DNA from: DATAEK01 sp036258055
Lineage (GTDB): Bacteria; Acidobacteriota; Vicinamibacteria; Vicinamibacterales; 2-12-FULL-66-21
Direction of reading: 5' to 3'
Assembly: GCA_036258055.1 (NCBI GenBank)
Contig: DATAEK010000091.1
Span: forward strand, 1-63,893
DNA: 63,893 nucleotides
Below the pieces are notes generated by a model. The model searched no databases. It was not told the DNA's origin and saw nothing but the letters and a program-made list of their open reading frames with translations. Positions 26,045-36,068 of the stretch are shown one piece after another (within the stretch, counting starts at the first letter, position 1; every line of letters starts with the position of its first letter). A program made the position numbers and the translations under genes.

Positions 26045-28735
26045 ATGTCCAGCGCCGCACCCAGCAACTCCGACACAGGGACCGTGTCGCCGCTCTCGCT
26101 GCAACAGGTCCTGGATGACGAGTACCGGCTGCTGCACGGCGTACCCGCTGTGGACGGTCAGTCGTCGCTGAGCGATCGAGAGCGACTGAACGTGACGCTG
26201 CGCGCGTTCGCGACGAAGGGGCAGTCGGCGCTCTGCCTGTCCGGCGGCGGCGTTCGCAGCGCGAGCTTCAATCTCGGGGTGCTCCAGGGGCTCGCGCAGT
26301 CTGGCGCGCTGAGTCTTTTCGACTATCTCTCGACGGTCTCCGGCGGCGGCTACATCGGTGGGTGGCTGTCCGCCTGGCGGACTCGCGCGCACATCGACGG
26401 CGCGCCCGATCCCGCATGCGCGAACTGGGGTTCGTCCGACGGCGGCACGCACCGCACGGAGCCGGCGCCGCTCACGCGCCTCCGCCGGTCGATCGCGTTC
26501 CTCGATCCGCACGTCGGCCTGCGGTCGCTCGACGTCTGGACGCTGGTGACCACGATCCTGCGCAATCTGCTCCTCAACTGGGCCGTGCTGGTGCCGCTGC
26601 TCGCTGCGGGCGCGCTCGTGCCGCGTCTCTACCTCGGCATCCTGGGTCTACCCTCGCAGCCTGAGCTCGTGTCGCCGCAGGGACTCGCCACCTGGTACTT
26701 CCACGACTGGATGGTGACGCTGCCGCTGTTGATGATTGCGGCGGTGTACGCGGCCATCGAGCTGCCGAGCCTCGGCAACCGAAGCCACGGACAGCGTCCG
26801 TTCCTGATCTGGTTCCTCACGCCGATTGTGATCGCCGAGATCGTCGTCTCGATGCACCGCTACTGGGCGTGGCGATTCGAAGGTGGCTTCTCGCTGCGAA
26901 CGGTGATGTTGGCCTCGACGGTCGGCATGGTCCTGCCGTGGGTGATCGGCGGCGCGTTCAGCAAACGATGGTGGCGCCCGTGGACCTGGATTGGCGCCGG
27001 AATCGCCGGCGCCGTCGGCCGCGCGATCATCTGGTCCGCCAATCACGGGCTCACCGAGATGGCACGCGATCACCCGCAGATCTTCGCGAGCGTCGACCTT
27101 CCGGTCACGCTGAGCCTGCTCTTCGTGCAGATGACGCTCTTTGTCGGACTGGCCAGCCGTGACATGACCGACGAGGACCGCGAATGGTGGGCGCGTGCCG
27201 CTGCCTGGATTCTGATGGTGGCGATCGTCTGGCTCATCGCGGGAATCCTGGTCATCTACGCGCCGATCCTGCTGTCGAAGACGTTCTCCGCCGTTGGCGT
27301 ATCGGAGCGCGCCGGACGCATCTGGCTCGGACTGCTCACGCTCGCGACCGGCGGCGCTGCGAGCCGTCTCGGATCCTCGTGGACGCGCGTTCCAACGCCA
27401 TGGCAGTGGCTCGAGCGTCGGCTGTTCGTCGTCGCGGCGCCGTTGCTCGTGGTGCTCTTGACGCTGCTTCTGGCAACCGCCGATCTGCGGCTCCTGGAGT
27501 TCTTCCATCGACTGGATCTCTTCGCCGAGCTTCCCCGGCATCCGGAGGGTGCCTCGCTGCCGGAAGATCTCATGGCGTGCGGACTGCTGCTCTTGGTCGG
27601 CCTCGCGCTCGGTAAGCTCGTTTCGGTCAACGACTTCTCGCTCCACGGGATGTATCGCAAACGGCTCGCGCGGACCTTCCTCGGGGCGTCACGTCCGCCC
27701 GACTCGCGTCATCCCAATCTCTTCACGGGTTTCGACGACGACGATGATCTGCCAATTGCGTCAGTGGCGGCAGCCGGACGGCCGCTGCACCTGCTGAACG
27801 CGACGCTCAACATGGTCGCCGACGACAGCCTGGCGATGCAGGAGCGGCGGTCGGAGTCGTTCACCATGAGCGCGCTGCACGCGGGATCGCGACGGACCGG
27901 CTACCGGCCATCAGCCGAGTACGCCGATACCATCTCGCTCGGTGAGTGCATGACCATCTCGGGCGCCGCAGTGAGCCCGAACATGGGCGCCAGCTCGAAG
28001 CCCGCACTCACTTTTCTCCTGACTCTGTTCAACGCGCGCTTGGGTGTGTGGCTCGGAAATCCTGGACAGGCCGGCGATCAGGTCTGGCGGCGTGGCCACG
28101 CGGCTTTTGGGGCCACGCCGCTGCTGAACGAGCTGACCGGCCGAACCAGCGATCGCAATCCTTACGTCTATCTGTCCGACGGCGGCCATTTCGAGAACCT
28201 CGGTCTCTACGAAATGGTCCTTCGCCGTTGCCGCTACATCGTCGTGTCCGATGCCGGATGCGATCCCGACTATCGCTTCGACGATCTCGCGAATGCCATC
28301 CGGAAAATACGCCTGGATTTCGGCATCGACATCGAGTTTCCGAGTGGGATCGGGATAGTCAGGAGCGCGTCCGGCTTGTGCGGGGCTCGATCCGCTGTCG
28401 CCGTCATCCATTACTCAGCGGTGGATCAGGGAGCAAGCGACGGCGTGTTGTTGTACGTCAAAGCCACACTCTGCGGCGACGAACCCGTGGACGTGACCAA
28501 CTACGGAATTGCCAACCCGCCCTTTCCCCATCAATCAACGACCGATCAGTGGTTCACGGAGGCGCAGCTCGAGAGCTATCGGATGCTCGGATTGCACACG
28601 GTTCTGGCGCTGACGAAGGGAGCGACCGTAGGGACGATCGCCGATCTGTGCGGCCTCGGCGCGCCGGCGGAGTCTACGAGGCGTTCAGCAGAGCGGCCGC
28701 TTCCTGGAGATCGCGCGTGGCATGCCCTTCCGTGA
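26045..28735 (+). CDS. Patatin-like phospholipase with a central membrane domain
   Basis: The 896-residue product has the patatin motifs split around a large membrane insert. The oxyanion hole SGGGVRSASFNLG (about 66-78) and nucleophile TVSGGGYIGG (Ser about 101) are N-terminal. About nine hydrophobic segments follow (about 170-540). The catalytic aspartate sits in SDGGHFENLG at about 712. This is the lipid acyl hydrolase fold; here the active site would be tied to the inner membrane. The substrate is unknown. No SD precedes the ATG. The last 62 nt overlap the convergent kinase gene on the other strand. Confidence 0.85.
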   Translation: MSSAAPSNSDTGTVSPLSLQQVLDDEYRLLHGVPAVDGQSSLSDRERLNVTLRAFATKGQSALCLSGGGVRSASFNLGVLQGLAQSGALSLFDYLSTVSGGGYIGGWLSAWRTRAHIDGAPDPACANWGSSDGGTHRTEPAPLTRLRRSIAFLDPHVGLRSLDVWTLVTTILRNLLLNWAVLVPLLAAGALVPRLYLGILGLPSQPELVSPQGLATWYFHDWMVTLPLLMIAAVYAAIELPSLGNRSHGQRPFLIWFLTPIVIAEIVVSMHRYWAWRFEGGFSLRTVMLASTVGMVLPWVIGGAFSKRWWRPWTWIGAGIAGAVGRAIIWSANHGLTEMARDHPQIFASVDLPVTLSLLFVQMTLFVGLASRDMTDEDREWWARAAAWILMVAIVWLIAGILVIYAPILLSKTFSAVGVSERAGRIWLGLLTLATGGAASRLGSSWTRVPTPWQWLERRLFVVAAPLLVVLLTLLLATADLRLLEFFHRLDLFAELPRHPEGASLPEDLMACGLLLLVGLALGKLVSVNDFSLHGMYRKRLARTFLGASRPPDSRHPNLFTGFDDDDDLPIASVAAAGRPLHLLNATLNMVADDSLAMQERRSESFTMSALHAGSRRTGYRPSAEYADTISLGECMTISGAAVSPNMGASSKPALTFLLTLFNARLGVWLGNPGQAGDQVWRRGHAAFGATPLLNELTGRTSDRNPYVYLSDGGHFENLGLYEMVLRRCRYIVVSDAGCDPDYRFDDLANAIRKIRLDFGIDIEFPSGIGIVRSASGLCGARSAVAVIHYSAVDQGASDGVLLYVKATLCGDEPVDVTNYGIANPPFPHQSTTDQWFTEAQLESYRMLGLHTVLALTKGATVGTIADLCGLGAPAESTRRSAERPLPGDRAWHALP

Positions 28736-31700
28736 AGGTCTGATAGAGAGCCGTCAGCGCATACCGAGCATCGCCCTCGCGATCCGTGCCGTGGAGAAGC
28801 CGCACCAGACCCGTGAGCGCGCGGAGTTCGAAAGAACGTGCGCCCTGGGTGCGGGCGAACCCAATCGCGCTTCGAAAACTCTCCTCGGCCGCGCCGGTAT
28901 TGCCGATTCGCTGCAGGAGCTCGCCGCGAAGACGATGCAGCTCCGCGACGTAGTAGCGTTCCAGGCCCTGCTCCGACGCTTCGAACGCCGCGTCGATCGC
29001 GTGCAGGCCTTCTTCGAATCGGCCGGCCTTCAGCAGGGCTTCCGCGAGGTGCGCGAGAAAGGTCGGCTTCAGCAGACCCGCGCTGATGCGCTCCTGCACG
29101 GCCAGGCTGTCTTTCAGCTGCTTGACGCCCTCCTCGGCCCGTCCGAGATCCGCGAGCGCGAGGCCTTGAAACGATCGACCCCATTCGACTTCCTGTGCGA
29201 GGCCGTACTCGCGGCACACCGCAATCATCTCGTTGCCGAGGGCGGTGGCTTCGGCCGCCTCGCCCCGCAGCAAGTGAATGTTCTCGGCGAGGCAGACGGC
29301 GAACACGATGCTGATCGGGTGCTTCAGCGCACGCGCGCGCGTGACGGTCTCCTGGATGCGCGCGAGGGATCGATCGGGAAAGCCCAGGAACCAAAGGGGA
29401 CGCACCGACAGCGCGAGCGCGATCATCCCGGGATCGAGACCGAAGCGCGAGATGAACGCGAGGTGCTGTTCCGGGCGATACAAGGCAATCGCCTGCTCGA
29501 AATGCTCGCTCGACGCGACCGTGTTGCCGAGGAACTCGTTCACCGACGCCATCATCTGGTGCGCGGCAACGAGATAGGCCTGCTGCTTGGTCTCATTGGC
29601 CTGCGCGAGCAGCTGTTCGGCGAGCGGCTGAAAGACGCTGAGATCTCCACGAATCGCGTGGTAGAGCGTGAGTCCCCACAACACCGGGAAGAGCTCCGGC
29701 GTGTCTCCGAGCTCCTGGCACAGATACCTCGCTCGCGTGTAGATCTTTTCGACCTCGGGCGCCGCCCACCCCTGGATCGATCGCAGCGACAGCCCGAGGA
29801 TCAACTGAAGTCCGAGCTCCTGCTGGACCCGCAAGGGATCTTCGGGCAGCGCCTGAACAGCCTTGAGACCACGGCGTGAGAGTGCCACCGCCTCGCGAAA
29901 CGCGAGCAGCGTGGCCGCATGCCGCGCCGCTTCGAGATATTGCGCCGCCGCGTTGCGGAAATCGCGGGCGCCTTCGAAAAGAATCGCGAGCTGCGCCGCG
30001 CCGGCGGGAGACTGATCACCCTGATGCGCGACAACGGATGCCGCCACGCGGCCGCTCAGGCTCGCACGCCGTGTCGGCTGCAGCGAGGCGTACAGCATGT
30101 TCTGATAGAGCACGTGAACGAAGCGGTACCGCAGCGTCAGCGTTCGATCCGCGAATTCCTGCTCACCGGCCGGCTTCACGAAAAAGTGGACGTGATCCAG
30201 GCGCTCGAGCCGCTCCTCGACCTCTTCAGCCGGCATCTCGAGGGCTTCGCTCACCACGGTCGAGTCGAACTCGTGCCCCTGGACGCTCGCCGCCACGAGC
30301 AGCCGGCGATCCGCGTCGTCGAGCCGTTCGATTTTCCGGGCGATCATGCTGCGCACTGACTCGGGCAGATCGCGCTCGACGTCGGCGACCGTTCCGGCGA
30401 GCTTCCATCTCCCGCGCTCGCGCGTGATGGCGCGCCGATCCTTCAGATAGCGGAGCAAGTCCGCCATGAATAGTGGGTTGCCTTCGGTACGGGCATGCAC
30501 CAGATCGCCGAGCTCCAGGGGAAAGTCGTGCTCCGGAAACTCAATCGCCAGATAGCGTTCGATGTCCTCACGGTCGAGGAACTCGAGCATCATCTCGCTG
30601 AGCACACCGCGCGTCTGCAGATCCGCTCGCACCCCGAGGAATGCGTGCTGCGAGACCGCCATCTCCGAGGGACGGTAGGTGCCCAGGATCAGCAACCGCA
30701 GGGCGTCGAACCGGATCGCCAGGTAGTTCAACAGATCGATCGTCGAGACGTCCGCCCAGTGAAGGTCATCGAAGAACAGCACGATCGGCCGCACTTGGGA
30801 AATCTGCTGGAGCAGCGCGGCGAGCTCGCGCTTGATGCGTTCCTGCGACGCACTCCGCACGTCCGCCTTGAGCTGCTCGATGGACGAAGCGTCTGGCGTC
30901 AGCGTCGCGACGTGGAAGTACCACGTCGGCGCCACGGACTTCATCAGCTCGGCGAACGACTCTCCGCTCTTCTGCCGCAGCAGATTGTCGAGCGCCTCGA
31001 GCACGGGGAGGTAGGCCTCGGAGCCCGCCAGTCGCTCGGAGCAGCGGCCGCGCGCGAGTACCGGCCGCAGCGGGTTGACCTCGAGCTCAGCGAGGAAGTC
31101 CTCGACGAGCATCGTCTTTCCGAGGCCCGGCTCCCCAGTGATGGTCAGGAATGCACTGTCTCCCGCCGAAGCGCGGGTGAAGGCGGCCCGCAACTCGGCG
31201 CGCTCGGCTTCGCGTCCTACCGTCGTCCGCCGCGCGAGCGTTACGCCAGGCGCCGACTCGGCGACGGGGCCGGCAATGAGAGCCGCCAGTGCGGCCTCGA
31301 CTTCCGCCGCCGATGGCCGCTGCGGACGGTCTTTCGCGAGCATTCGCTGCACGAGCGCATCGAGACCGGCGGGAATCGCGGCGTTGACCCGGGCTGCCGG
31401 CACCTGATGCTGCGACACGATGGCCGCCAGCACCGCAAAGCTGGAGCTTCCCGTGAAGGGCCGCCGTCCGGTTGCAATCTCGTAGAGCAGCACGCCGAAC
31501 GAGAAGATGTCGGAGCGGGCATCCACGGGCTGACCTTGTGCCTGCTCTGGCGACATGTAGGCCGCAGTCCCAATGATCGTCCCCGCCGTCGTCTCGTTGT
31601 CGGTCATCGTCGGCTGTTCACCCGGTTCCGGGCTGCTCAGCCGTGCGAGGCCGAAATCGAGGACCTTGACGTAGCCGTCCGCACGCACCATGACGTTCTC

Positions 31701-32102
31701 GGGCTTGATGTCGCGGTGCACGATCCCCGCGGCGTGCGCCGTCGCCAGCGCGCGTGCGATCTGCCGGGCGATGTCGAGCTGTGAGTCGAGCGTGAGGCCG
31801 TGCGCCAGAAGCGCGCGGAGTGTCTGCCCTTCGACGAATTCCTGAACGATGTAGTGTCCGCCGGACGGCGTGATCCCAGCCTCGTGGATGGTGACGATGT
31901 TGGGATGGTTGAGCGCGGACGCTGCGCGGGCTTCGCGCAGGAACCGCTCGACCGCGCGTTCGCGCTGCGCGAGTGCGGCCGAGAGCACCTTGATCGCGAC
32001 CGGACGATTCAGTCGCGTATCGTGCCCACGGTACACCTCGCCCATGCCACCGCGCCCGATGAGAGCATCGAGGCGGTAATGCCCGATTTGTGTGCCCTGC
32101 AC
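28674..32102 (-). CDS. Multidomain Ser/Thr kinase-ATPase-TPR regulator
   Basis: About 1142 residues, in order: a Hanks kinase (about 8-270; GRGGMGEVY, VAIKVL, IVHRDIKPEN, VLDFGLARL, SPEQ); an AAA/STAND-type ATPase (about 290-600; Walker A GEPGLGKTML, Walker B VLFFDDLHWAD); and a long TPR-rich C-terminal half (about 690-1130). The layout resembles PknK/LuxR-MalT-type signal proteins but has no C-terminal DNA-binding domain, so output is presumably by phosphorylation. The start is uncertain: GTG at 32102 or TTG at 32111, directly after the stop of the decarboxylase-like gene (32116), with which it is probably co-transcribed. Confidence 0.87.
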   Translation of the reverse strand: MQGTQIGHYRLDALIGRGGMGEVYRGHDTRLNRPVAIKVLSAALAQRERAVERFLREARAASALNHPNIVTIHEAGITPSGGHYIVQEFVEGQTLRALLAHGLTLDSQLDIARQIARALATAHAAGIVHRDIKPENVMVRADGYVKVLDFGLARLSSPEPGEQPTMTDNETTAGTIIGTAAYMSPEQAQGQPVDARSDIFSFGVLLYEIATGRRPFTGSSSFAVLAAIVSQHQVPAARVNAAIPAGLDALVQRMLAKDRPQRPSAAEVEAALAALIAGPVAESAPGVTLARRTTVGREAERAELRAAFTRASAGDSAFLTITGEPGLGKTMLVEDFLAELEVNPLRPVLARGRCSERLAGSEAYLPVLEALDNLLRQKSGESFAELMKSVAPTWYFHVATLTPDASSIEQLKADVRSASQERIKRELAALLQQISQVRPIVLFFDDLHWADVSTIDLLNYLAIRFDALRLLILGTYRPSEMAVSQHAFLGVRADLQTRGVLSEMMLEFLDREDIERYLAIEFPEHDFPLELGDLVHARTEGNPLFMADLLRYLKDRRAITRERGRWKLAGTVADVERDLPESVRSMIARKIERLDDADRRLLVAASVQGHEFDSTVVSEALEMPAEEVEERLERLDHVHFFVKPAGEQEFADRTLTLRYRFVHVLYQNMLYASLQPTRRASLSGRVAASVVAHQGDQSPAGAAQLAILFEGARDFRNAAAQYLEAARHAATLLAFREAVALSRRGLKAVQALPEDPLRVQQELGLQLILGLSLRSIQGWAAPEVEKIYTRARYLCQELGDTPELFPVLWGLTLYHAIRGDLSVFQPLAEQLLAQANETKQQAYLVAAHQMMASVNEFLGNTVASSEHFEQAIALYRPEQHLAFISRFGLDPGMIALALSVRPLWFLGFPDRSLARIQETVTRARALKHPISIVFAVCLAENIHLLRGEAAEATALGNEMIAVCREYGLAQEVEWGRSFQGLALADLGRAEEGVKQLKDSLAVQERISAGLLKPTFLAHLAEALLKAGRFEEGLHAIDAAFEASEQGLERYYVAELHRLRGELLQRIGNTGAAEESFRSAIGFARTQGARSFELRALTGLVRLLHGTDREGDARYALTALYQTFTEGHATRDLQEAAALLNAS

Positions 32103-32115
32103 GTCGGCCAAGGCG

Positions 32116-32916
32116 TTAGAAGTTCTCGAGGATTCTGACCTGATCGATCCGCATCGCCCCGCGGAAAAGCCCCACACCCGGCGTGGTCTTCTCCTGCTCC
32201 GTCTTTGGATTCGTGTTCAACGGCGGCATGAGCTTGATCACCGGAAGAGCATGGTACGGATTCAGGCCCGACGCGCCAGTGAGGTGCAGCGCTCCGCGTC
32301 CAGACCAGAACTTCCCGCTGTCGAGCACCCAGACCGTTTCGATCACCTGACGGATGGACGGCTGCGCCGCGTTCTCCGGATTCGGAATGACCCGGACCGA
32401 ATAGAACGTGATCGGCATCGACGACGTGCCCTGCACCGGCTGCAGCGCATCCATCTCACCCGAGCAGATGCGCAGCCCCTTCGGCGATTCGAGCGTGCTC
32501 AGGAACGTCGGCCCCTCGTCGAACGAGATGATCCCCAACTTCTTCGGAAAGCCGCCGATCTCGCGCCCGGCTGCCATCGCCTGATCGTTGGTCACGTGCA
32601 GGCGGATGGCGTACGCACCCGGTGTGCCTTTGTAGGTCACGACGACCGTCTGCGCAACTTCATTGTAGGCCCCGACGTTCGAGAACGGATAGCGGGCGAA
32701 GACGACCTGAGCAAGCGCGAACTTCCCGTCCGGATCGACCGGCACGAGATCGAACTGCGGCGGCACGAGCGCGGCGGCGGCTTGCGCGTCAGTCAGGTAC
32801 GGGAAGAGCAGGATACTGACGTCCTCGTAGTAGAGCGGGAACGTCACGTACAGGGGCGCGTCGATCGGAACCGAGTAGCCGAATCGGTCCGTCGTAAACT
32901 GACCGGAAACTGGCAT
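32116..32916 (-). CDS. Acetoacetate decarboxylase-family protein
   Basis: The 266-residue product is the usual family size. The Schiff-base lysine motif is present in EIGGFPKKLG (about 118-127), and the family block FARYPFSNVGAYNEV precedes it. Family members decarboxylate acetoacetate or catalyse related aldol-type chemistry, so the exact substrate is open. The ATG at 32916 has GAGGA 5 nt upstream and is preferred over a TTG at 32928. A good promoter lies immediately upstream, and the kinase gene follows after 13 nt. Divergent from the catalase-like operon. Confidence 0.83.
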   Translation of the reverse strand: MPVSGQFTTDRFGYSVPIDAPLYVTFPLYYEDVSILLFPYLTDAQAAAALVPPQFDLVPVDPDGKFALAQVVFARYPFSNVGAYNEVAQTVVVTYKGTPGAYAIRLHVTNDQAMAAGREIGGFPKKLGIISFDEGPTFLSTLESPKGLRICSGEMDALQPVQGTSSMPITFYSVRVIPNPENAAQPSIRQVIETVWVLDSGKFWSGRGALHLTGASGLNPYHALPVIKLMPPLNTNPKTEQEKTTPGVGLFRGAMRIDQVRILENF

Positions 32917-32927
32917 GAGTTTCCTCA

Positions 32928-32957
32928 ACCATAGTCGGTCGGCCCCTTGAACGTCAA
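32928..32957 (-). promoter_or_regulatory. Promoter of the decarboxylase-family gene
   Basis: On the minus strand TTGACG (32957-32952), an 18-nt spacer and TATGGT (32933-32928). The transcript would begin about 4-6 nt before the ATG at 32916, giving a very short leader. Confidence 0.6.
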
Positions 32958-33023
32958 ACGGAATCGCCCATCAGATGTGCCACTCGTGCACGACCGGCGC
33001 TGACTCGCGCCGCGCCAAATCCG

Positions 33024-33053
33024 TTGACACGTGCTTCGCGAACGCGGGATCAT
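33024..33053 (+). promoter_or_regulatory. Promoter of the catalase-like/cytochrome operon
   Basis: TTGACA (33024-33029), an 18-nt spacer and GATCAT (33048-33053). Transcription would begin near 33060, which supports the start codon at 33097 over the GTG at 33031. Confidence 0.5.
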
Positions 33054-33096
33054 GCGCGCTTCGCCGCGGGTGCGCGGCCCCTTCCGACACCGTCAC

Positions 33097-34173
33097 ATGA
33101 CCGTTCCAGTCGATCGCGATCTTCCAATTGAAGCGGGGGAGGAAGCGGCGATCCAGGTAATCGCCGAGCTGATCAGCGCGACCGTGCGGCGCGATTCCCC
33201 GCCTGGCGCCCTTGCGCGGCGTGACGCGCACCCTAAGCATCACGGGTGCGTACGCGCGGAGTTCCGGGTCGACGCTGACGTTCCGGAGGATCTGCGACAC
33301 GGGCTCTTCGCGCAACCTCATACGTATCCGTCATGGATCCGGTTCTCGAACGGCTCACCTCGAGTGCAGCCCGACGCGCGCCGCGATCAGCGCGGCATGG
33401 CGATCAAGCTGCTGAACATTCCCGGTCATAAGATCCTCGATGACGAGCGCGACGAGCAGACGCAGGATTTCGTGCTGGCGAGTTTTCCGCGGTTCTTCAT
33501 CAGCAGCGTCGACCACTACGTGGCGTTCAGCCGCGCTGCCGCGAAGACACCGGCGTTCCGGCTGTTCGAGTACTACTTCGCGCGTCTGCCCTGGCGCCTG
33601 CACGAATTCAAGGCGCTCATGGCGTCGCTCCAGCCCGCATCGAACGTGCTCGCGCTGCGCTACTGGAGTCAGACTCCATATCGTCTTGGCCCGCACGCGG
33701 TGAAGTACTCGGCCAGATCGACCGCCGTCGATCCGGCCGCGAAGAACGCCGCGTCCAGCTCGCCTGATTTCCTGCGTGAGGTCATGGCTGCGCAGTTGCG
33801 CGACCGTCCGGCAACGTTCGAGTTCATGGTGCAGCGCCACGTCGGCGGCATGTCGATCGAAGACTCCACCGTCGAGTGGGACGAGGCGCGCGCGCCGTTC
33901 CGTCGCGTGGCGACGATCACGATTCCGCCGCAGGATTTTCAGTCCCCCGCGCAGATGACGCTCGCCGAACAGATCTCCTACACACCATGGCACTCGCTGC
34001 CGGAGCATGCGCCCCTCGGCGGTGTCAATCGCGTCCGGCGTGTCGTCTACGAAAGAATCTCGCGGCTGCGACACGAACTGAATGGCGTGCCCCGCCGCGA
34101 GCCCACATCGCTCGACCCGGATCTGTTCGCGACGGCCGCGCAGGGATCCGCACCGGGGAAGGATTCTGTATGA
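33097..34173 (+). CDS. Catalase-like heme protein
   Basis: The 358-residue product belongs to the small catalase-related group. Family blocks are HGCVRAEFRVDAD (distal His), PSWIRFSNGSP, FPRFFISSVDHYVAFSRA, and ARAPFRRVATITIPPQDF near the C-terminal half. Such proteins bind heme and may be peroxidases or fatty-acid-hydroperoxide enzymes rather than true catalases. There is no signal peptide. The stop codon overlaps the start of the di-heme cytochrome gene (ATGA), so both are translated together, tying this protein to peroxide or oxygenated-lipid chemistry. Confidence 0.8.
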   Translation: MTVPVDRDLPIEAGEEAAIQVIAELISATVRRDSPPGALARRDAHPKHHGCVRAEFRVDADVPEDLRHGLFAQPHTYPSWIRFSNGSPRVQPDARRDQRGMAIKLLNIPGHKILDDERDEQTQDFVLASFPRFFISSVDHYVAFSRAAAKTPAFRLFEYYFARLPWRLHEFKALMASLQPASNVLALRYWSQTPYRLGPHAVKYSARSTAVDPAAKNAASSSPDFLREVMAAQLRDRPATFEFMVQRHVGGMSIEDSTVEWDEARAPFRRVATITIPPQDFQSPAQMTLAEQISYTPWHSLPEHAPLGGVNRVRRVVYERISRLRHELNGVPRREPTSLDPDLFATAAQGSAPGKDSV

Positions 34174-35984
34174 AGTGGATCGTTCGGATCGTGATGGCTC
34201 TGGCGGTGCTCGCGCTGGCCGCGGCCGCTGCCTTCAAGATCAGCGTGGCCCGGGCACCGCAACCGATCGCGGCGGAAGCCCTGCCGCCCCCGCCTCCGGT
34301 CGAAGGTGAAAACGGCTTGGCCGGTGCCGAACGATCGGCGTTCTATCACCTCTCCGAAGGGGGCGAGATCTACCCTCTCGACTGGCTGCTGGCGCTCGAA
34401 GTCGAGACCGGCACGCGTAACGGCCGCCCGGAAGTCCGTCCGTTCCTCGACAACATCGAACGCTACGGGCTGCTGTCGGATCCGAAAGGCCCCGCCAACC
34501 CGTACGGGCTGCCGGTCGGCGTCAGTTCGGCACCGTCGAAGATCTCCGGGCTGGAGATGATCGGGCTCAACTGCTCGGCCTGTCACGTCGGCCAGATCCA
34601 ATATCAAGGCCGCGCGTACCGCCTCGACGGCGGACCGAACATGGCGCTCGTCAACAGCTTCCTGCAGGACCTGGTCATCGAGACACAGCGGACCGTGATG
34701 AAGCCGGCGCGGCTCGCGCGGTTCTGGCAACGCGTGAAGGACGTGCGCACGGCACGTCAGGCGTCGGATCCCGACGATGCGCAGATGGAAGGCGCGTGGG
34801 AAAAAATGACGCGCGCGCTCGGGCAGAACCGCAGCCTGCTTCTGGCGCGGGTCGACGCGATGCGCAACATCCCGACGCTTGCCAAGTCACTCGGCATCAG
34901 CACCCCCGAAGGCTACGGCCGTCTCGACGCATTTGGGATCGGGCGCGACGAGCTCTTCGGCGGGATCGGCGCCAACAGCCTCCCCGCTGACGCGCCCGTC
35001 AGTTTTCCGCACATCTGGGGCATGGAGCTGACCGGCTGGCTCCAGTGGGGCGCCAACACGAACTCGGTCATGGAACGGAATATCGGGCAGGCGCTCGGCG
35101 TCGGCGCCGTATTCGATCCACGGACGTTCGTCAGCAGCGTGCGGGTCGACAACCTGCACCAGCTCGAAACGCATGCCTACAAGCTCACCGCGCCTCAGTG
35201 GCCGGCGTTCTTTCCGGCGATTGATCCCACGAAAGCCGCCGCCGGCCGGACGCTCTTCATGAAGTACTGCGCCGGCTGTCATGAAACGTGGCAGAGCGAC
35301 GGACAGCTCCGCATCTACCGGCTGTTCTCCCTCCAGGAAGTCGGCACCGACCCGTTGACCGCGATCAACTGGGAGAAGGTGGTCGAGGAAGCTGACGGAT
35401 CCGTCAAGCCCTTCCCCTACGCCGCGCTGCAATTGATCAAGCGCGTGAAGGAGGTCGCCTACAGGGAGAAGGGACTCGATCAGCAAACGATCGATCAGTG
35501 GGAAAACCGGAATCTGCGGCCCGGTGACCGGTGGAGTCCGACGTTCCGCGCGCCGCTGCTCGACTCGGAGAAGTGGGGAGACACCAAGGGGCGCAGAGTG
35601 TACCGCTCAAAGACGCTCGTCGGCATCTGGTCGACGGCGCCGTACCTTCACAACGGATCGGTCCCGACGATCTACGACCTGCTGCTGCCGGCAGCGCAGC
35701 GCCCCGTGACGTTCACGCTCGGTCAGCGCGAATACGATCCAGTCAAGCTCGGGTATCAGAGCGATTCGTCGAAGTACACGCTGCCTCCCGGCCTCAAGCC
35801 ATCACTCTTCGACACGCGCATGACCGGCAACTGGAACACCGGCCACGAATGGTCGTTCTACCCAAATTTGGACGACGACATGCGCTACCAGATCATCGAG
35901 TTCTTGAAGACGTTCAACACGGACTCGCAGTACGCCAACCCCCCGACTGCAGAAGCTCCACTCCCTCGTCGGGGTTCACAGTAA
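34170..35984 (+). CDS. Di-heme c-type cytochrome, peroxidase/RoxA-like
   Basis: The 604-residue product has an N-terminal signal or anchor helix (about 4-24). Two heme c motifs, CSACH (135-139) and CAGCH (367-371), and the C-terminal block TLVGIWSTAPYLHNGSVP place it with the di-heme peroxidase superfamily that includes the rubber oxygenases RoxA/RoxB. At about 600 residues it is closer in size to Rox proteins than to the ~350-residue MauG/CcpA proteins. Activity as oxygenase versus peroxidase cannot be decided from sequence. It is translationally coupled to the catalase-like gene. Confidence 0.8.
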   Translation: MKWIVRIVMALAVLALAAAAAFKISVARAPQPIAAEALPPPPPVEGENGLAGAERSAFYHLSEGGEIYPLDWLLALEVETGTRNGRPEVRPFLDNIERYGLLSDPKGPANPYGLPVGVSSAPSKISGLEMIGLNCSACHVGQIQYQGRAYRLDGGPNMALVNSFLQDLVIETQRTVMKPARLARFWQRVKDVRTARQASDPDDAQMEGAWEKMTRALGQNRSLLLARVDAMRNIPTLAKSLGISTPEGYGRLDAFGIGRDELFGGIGANSLPADAPVSFPHIWGMELTGWLQWGANTNSVMERNIGQALGVGAVFDPRTFVSSVRVDNLHQLETHAYKLTAPQWPAFFPAIDPTKAAAGRTLFMKYCAGCHETWQSDGQLRIYRLFSLQEVGTDPLTAINWEKVVEEADGSVKPFPYAALQLIKRVKEVAYREKGLDQQTIDQWENRNLRPGDRWSPTFRAPLLDSEKWGDTKGRRVYRSKTLVGIWSTAPYLHNGSVPTIYDLLLPAAQRPVTFTLGQREYDPVKLGYQSDSSKYTLPPGLKPSLFDTRMTGNWNTGHEWSFYPNLDDDMRYQIIEFLKTFNTDSQYANPPTAEAPLPRRGSQ

Positions 35985-36068
35985 CGCGCGAGTCTCACGG
36001 GACTCTTAACTCGGCGCATGGGCCTTCGAGCATTCTCCGGGCGGATAGCTCGCTACCGCGCCCAGTCA

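Noticed and set aside
28722..31784. Plus-strand open frames of 385 and 429 codons under the kinase-ATPase-TPR gene
   Set aside because: They are antisense to a gene with intact kinase and Walker motifs, and show no motifs of their own.
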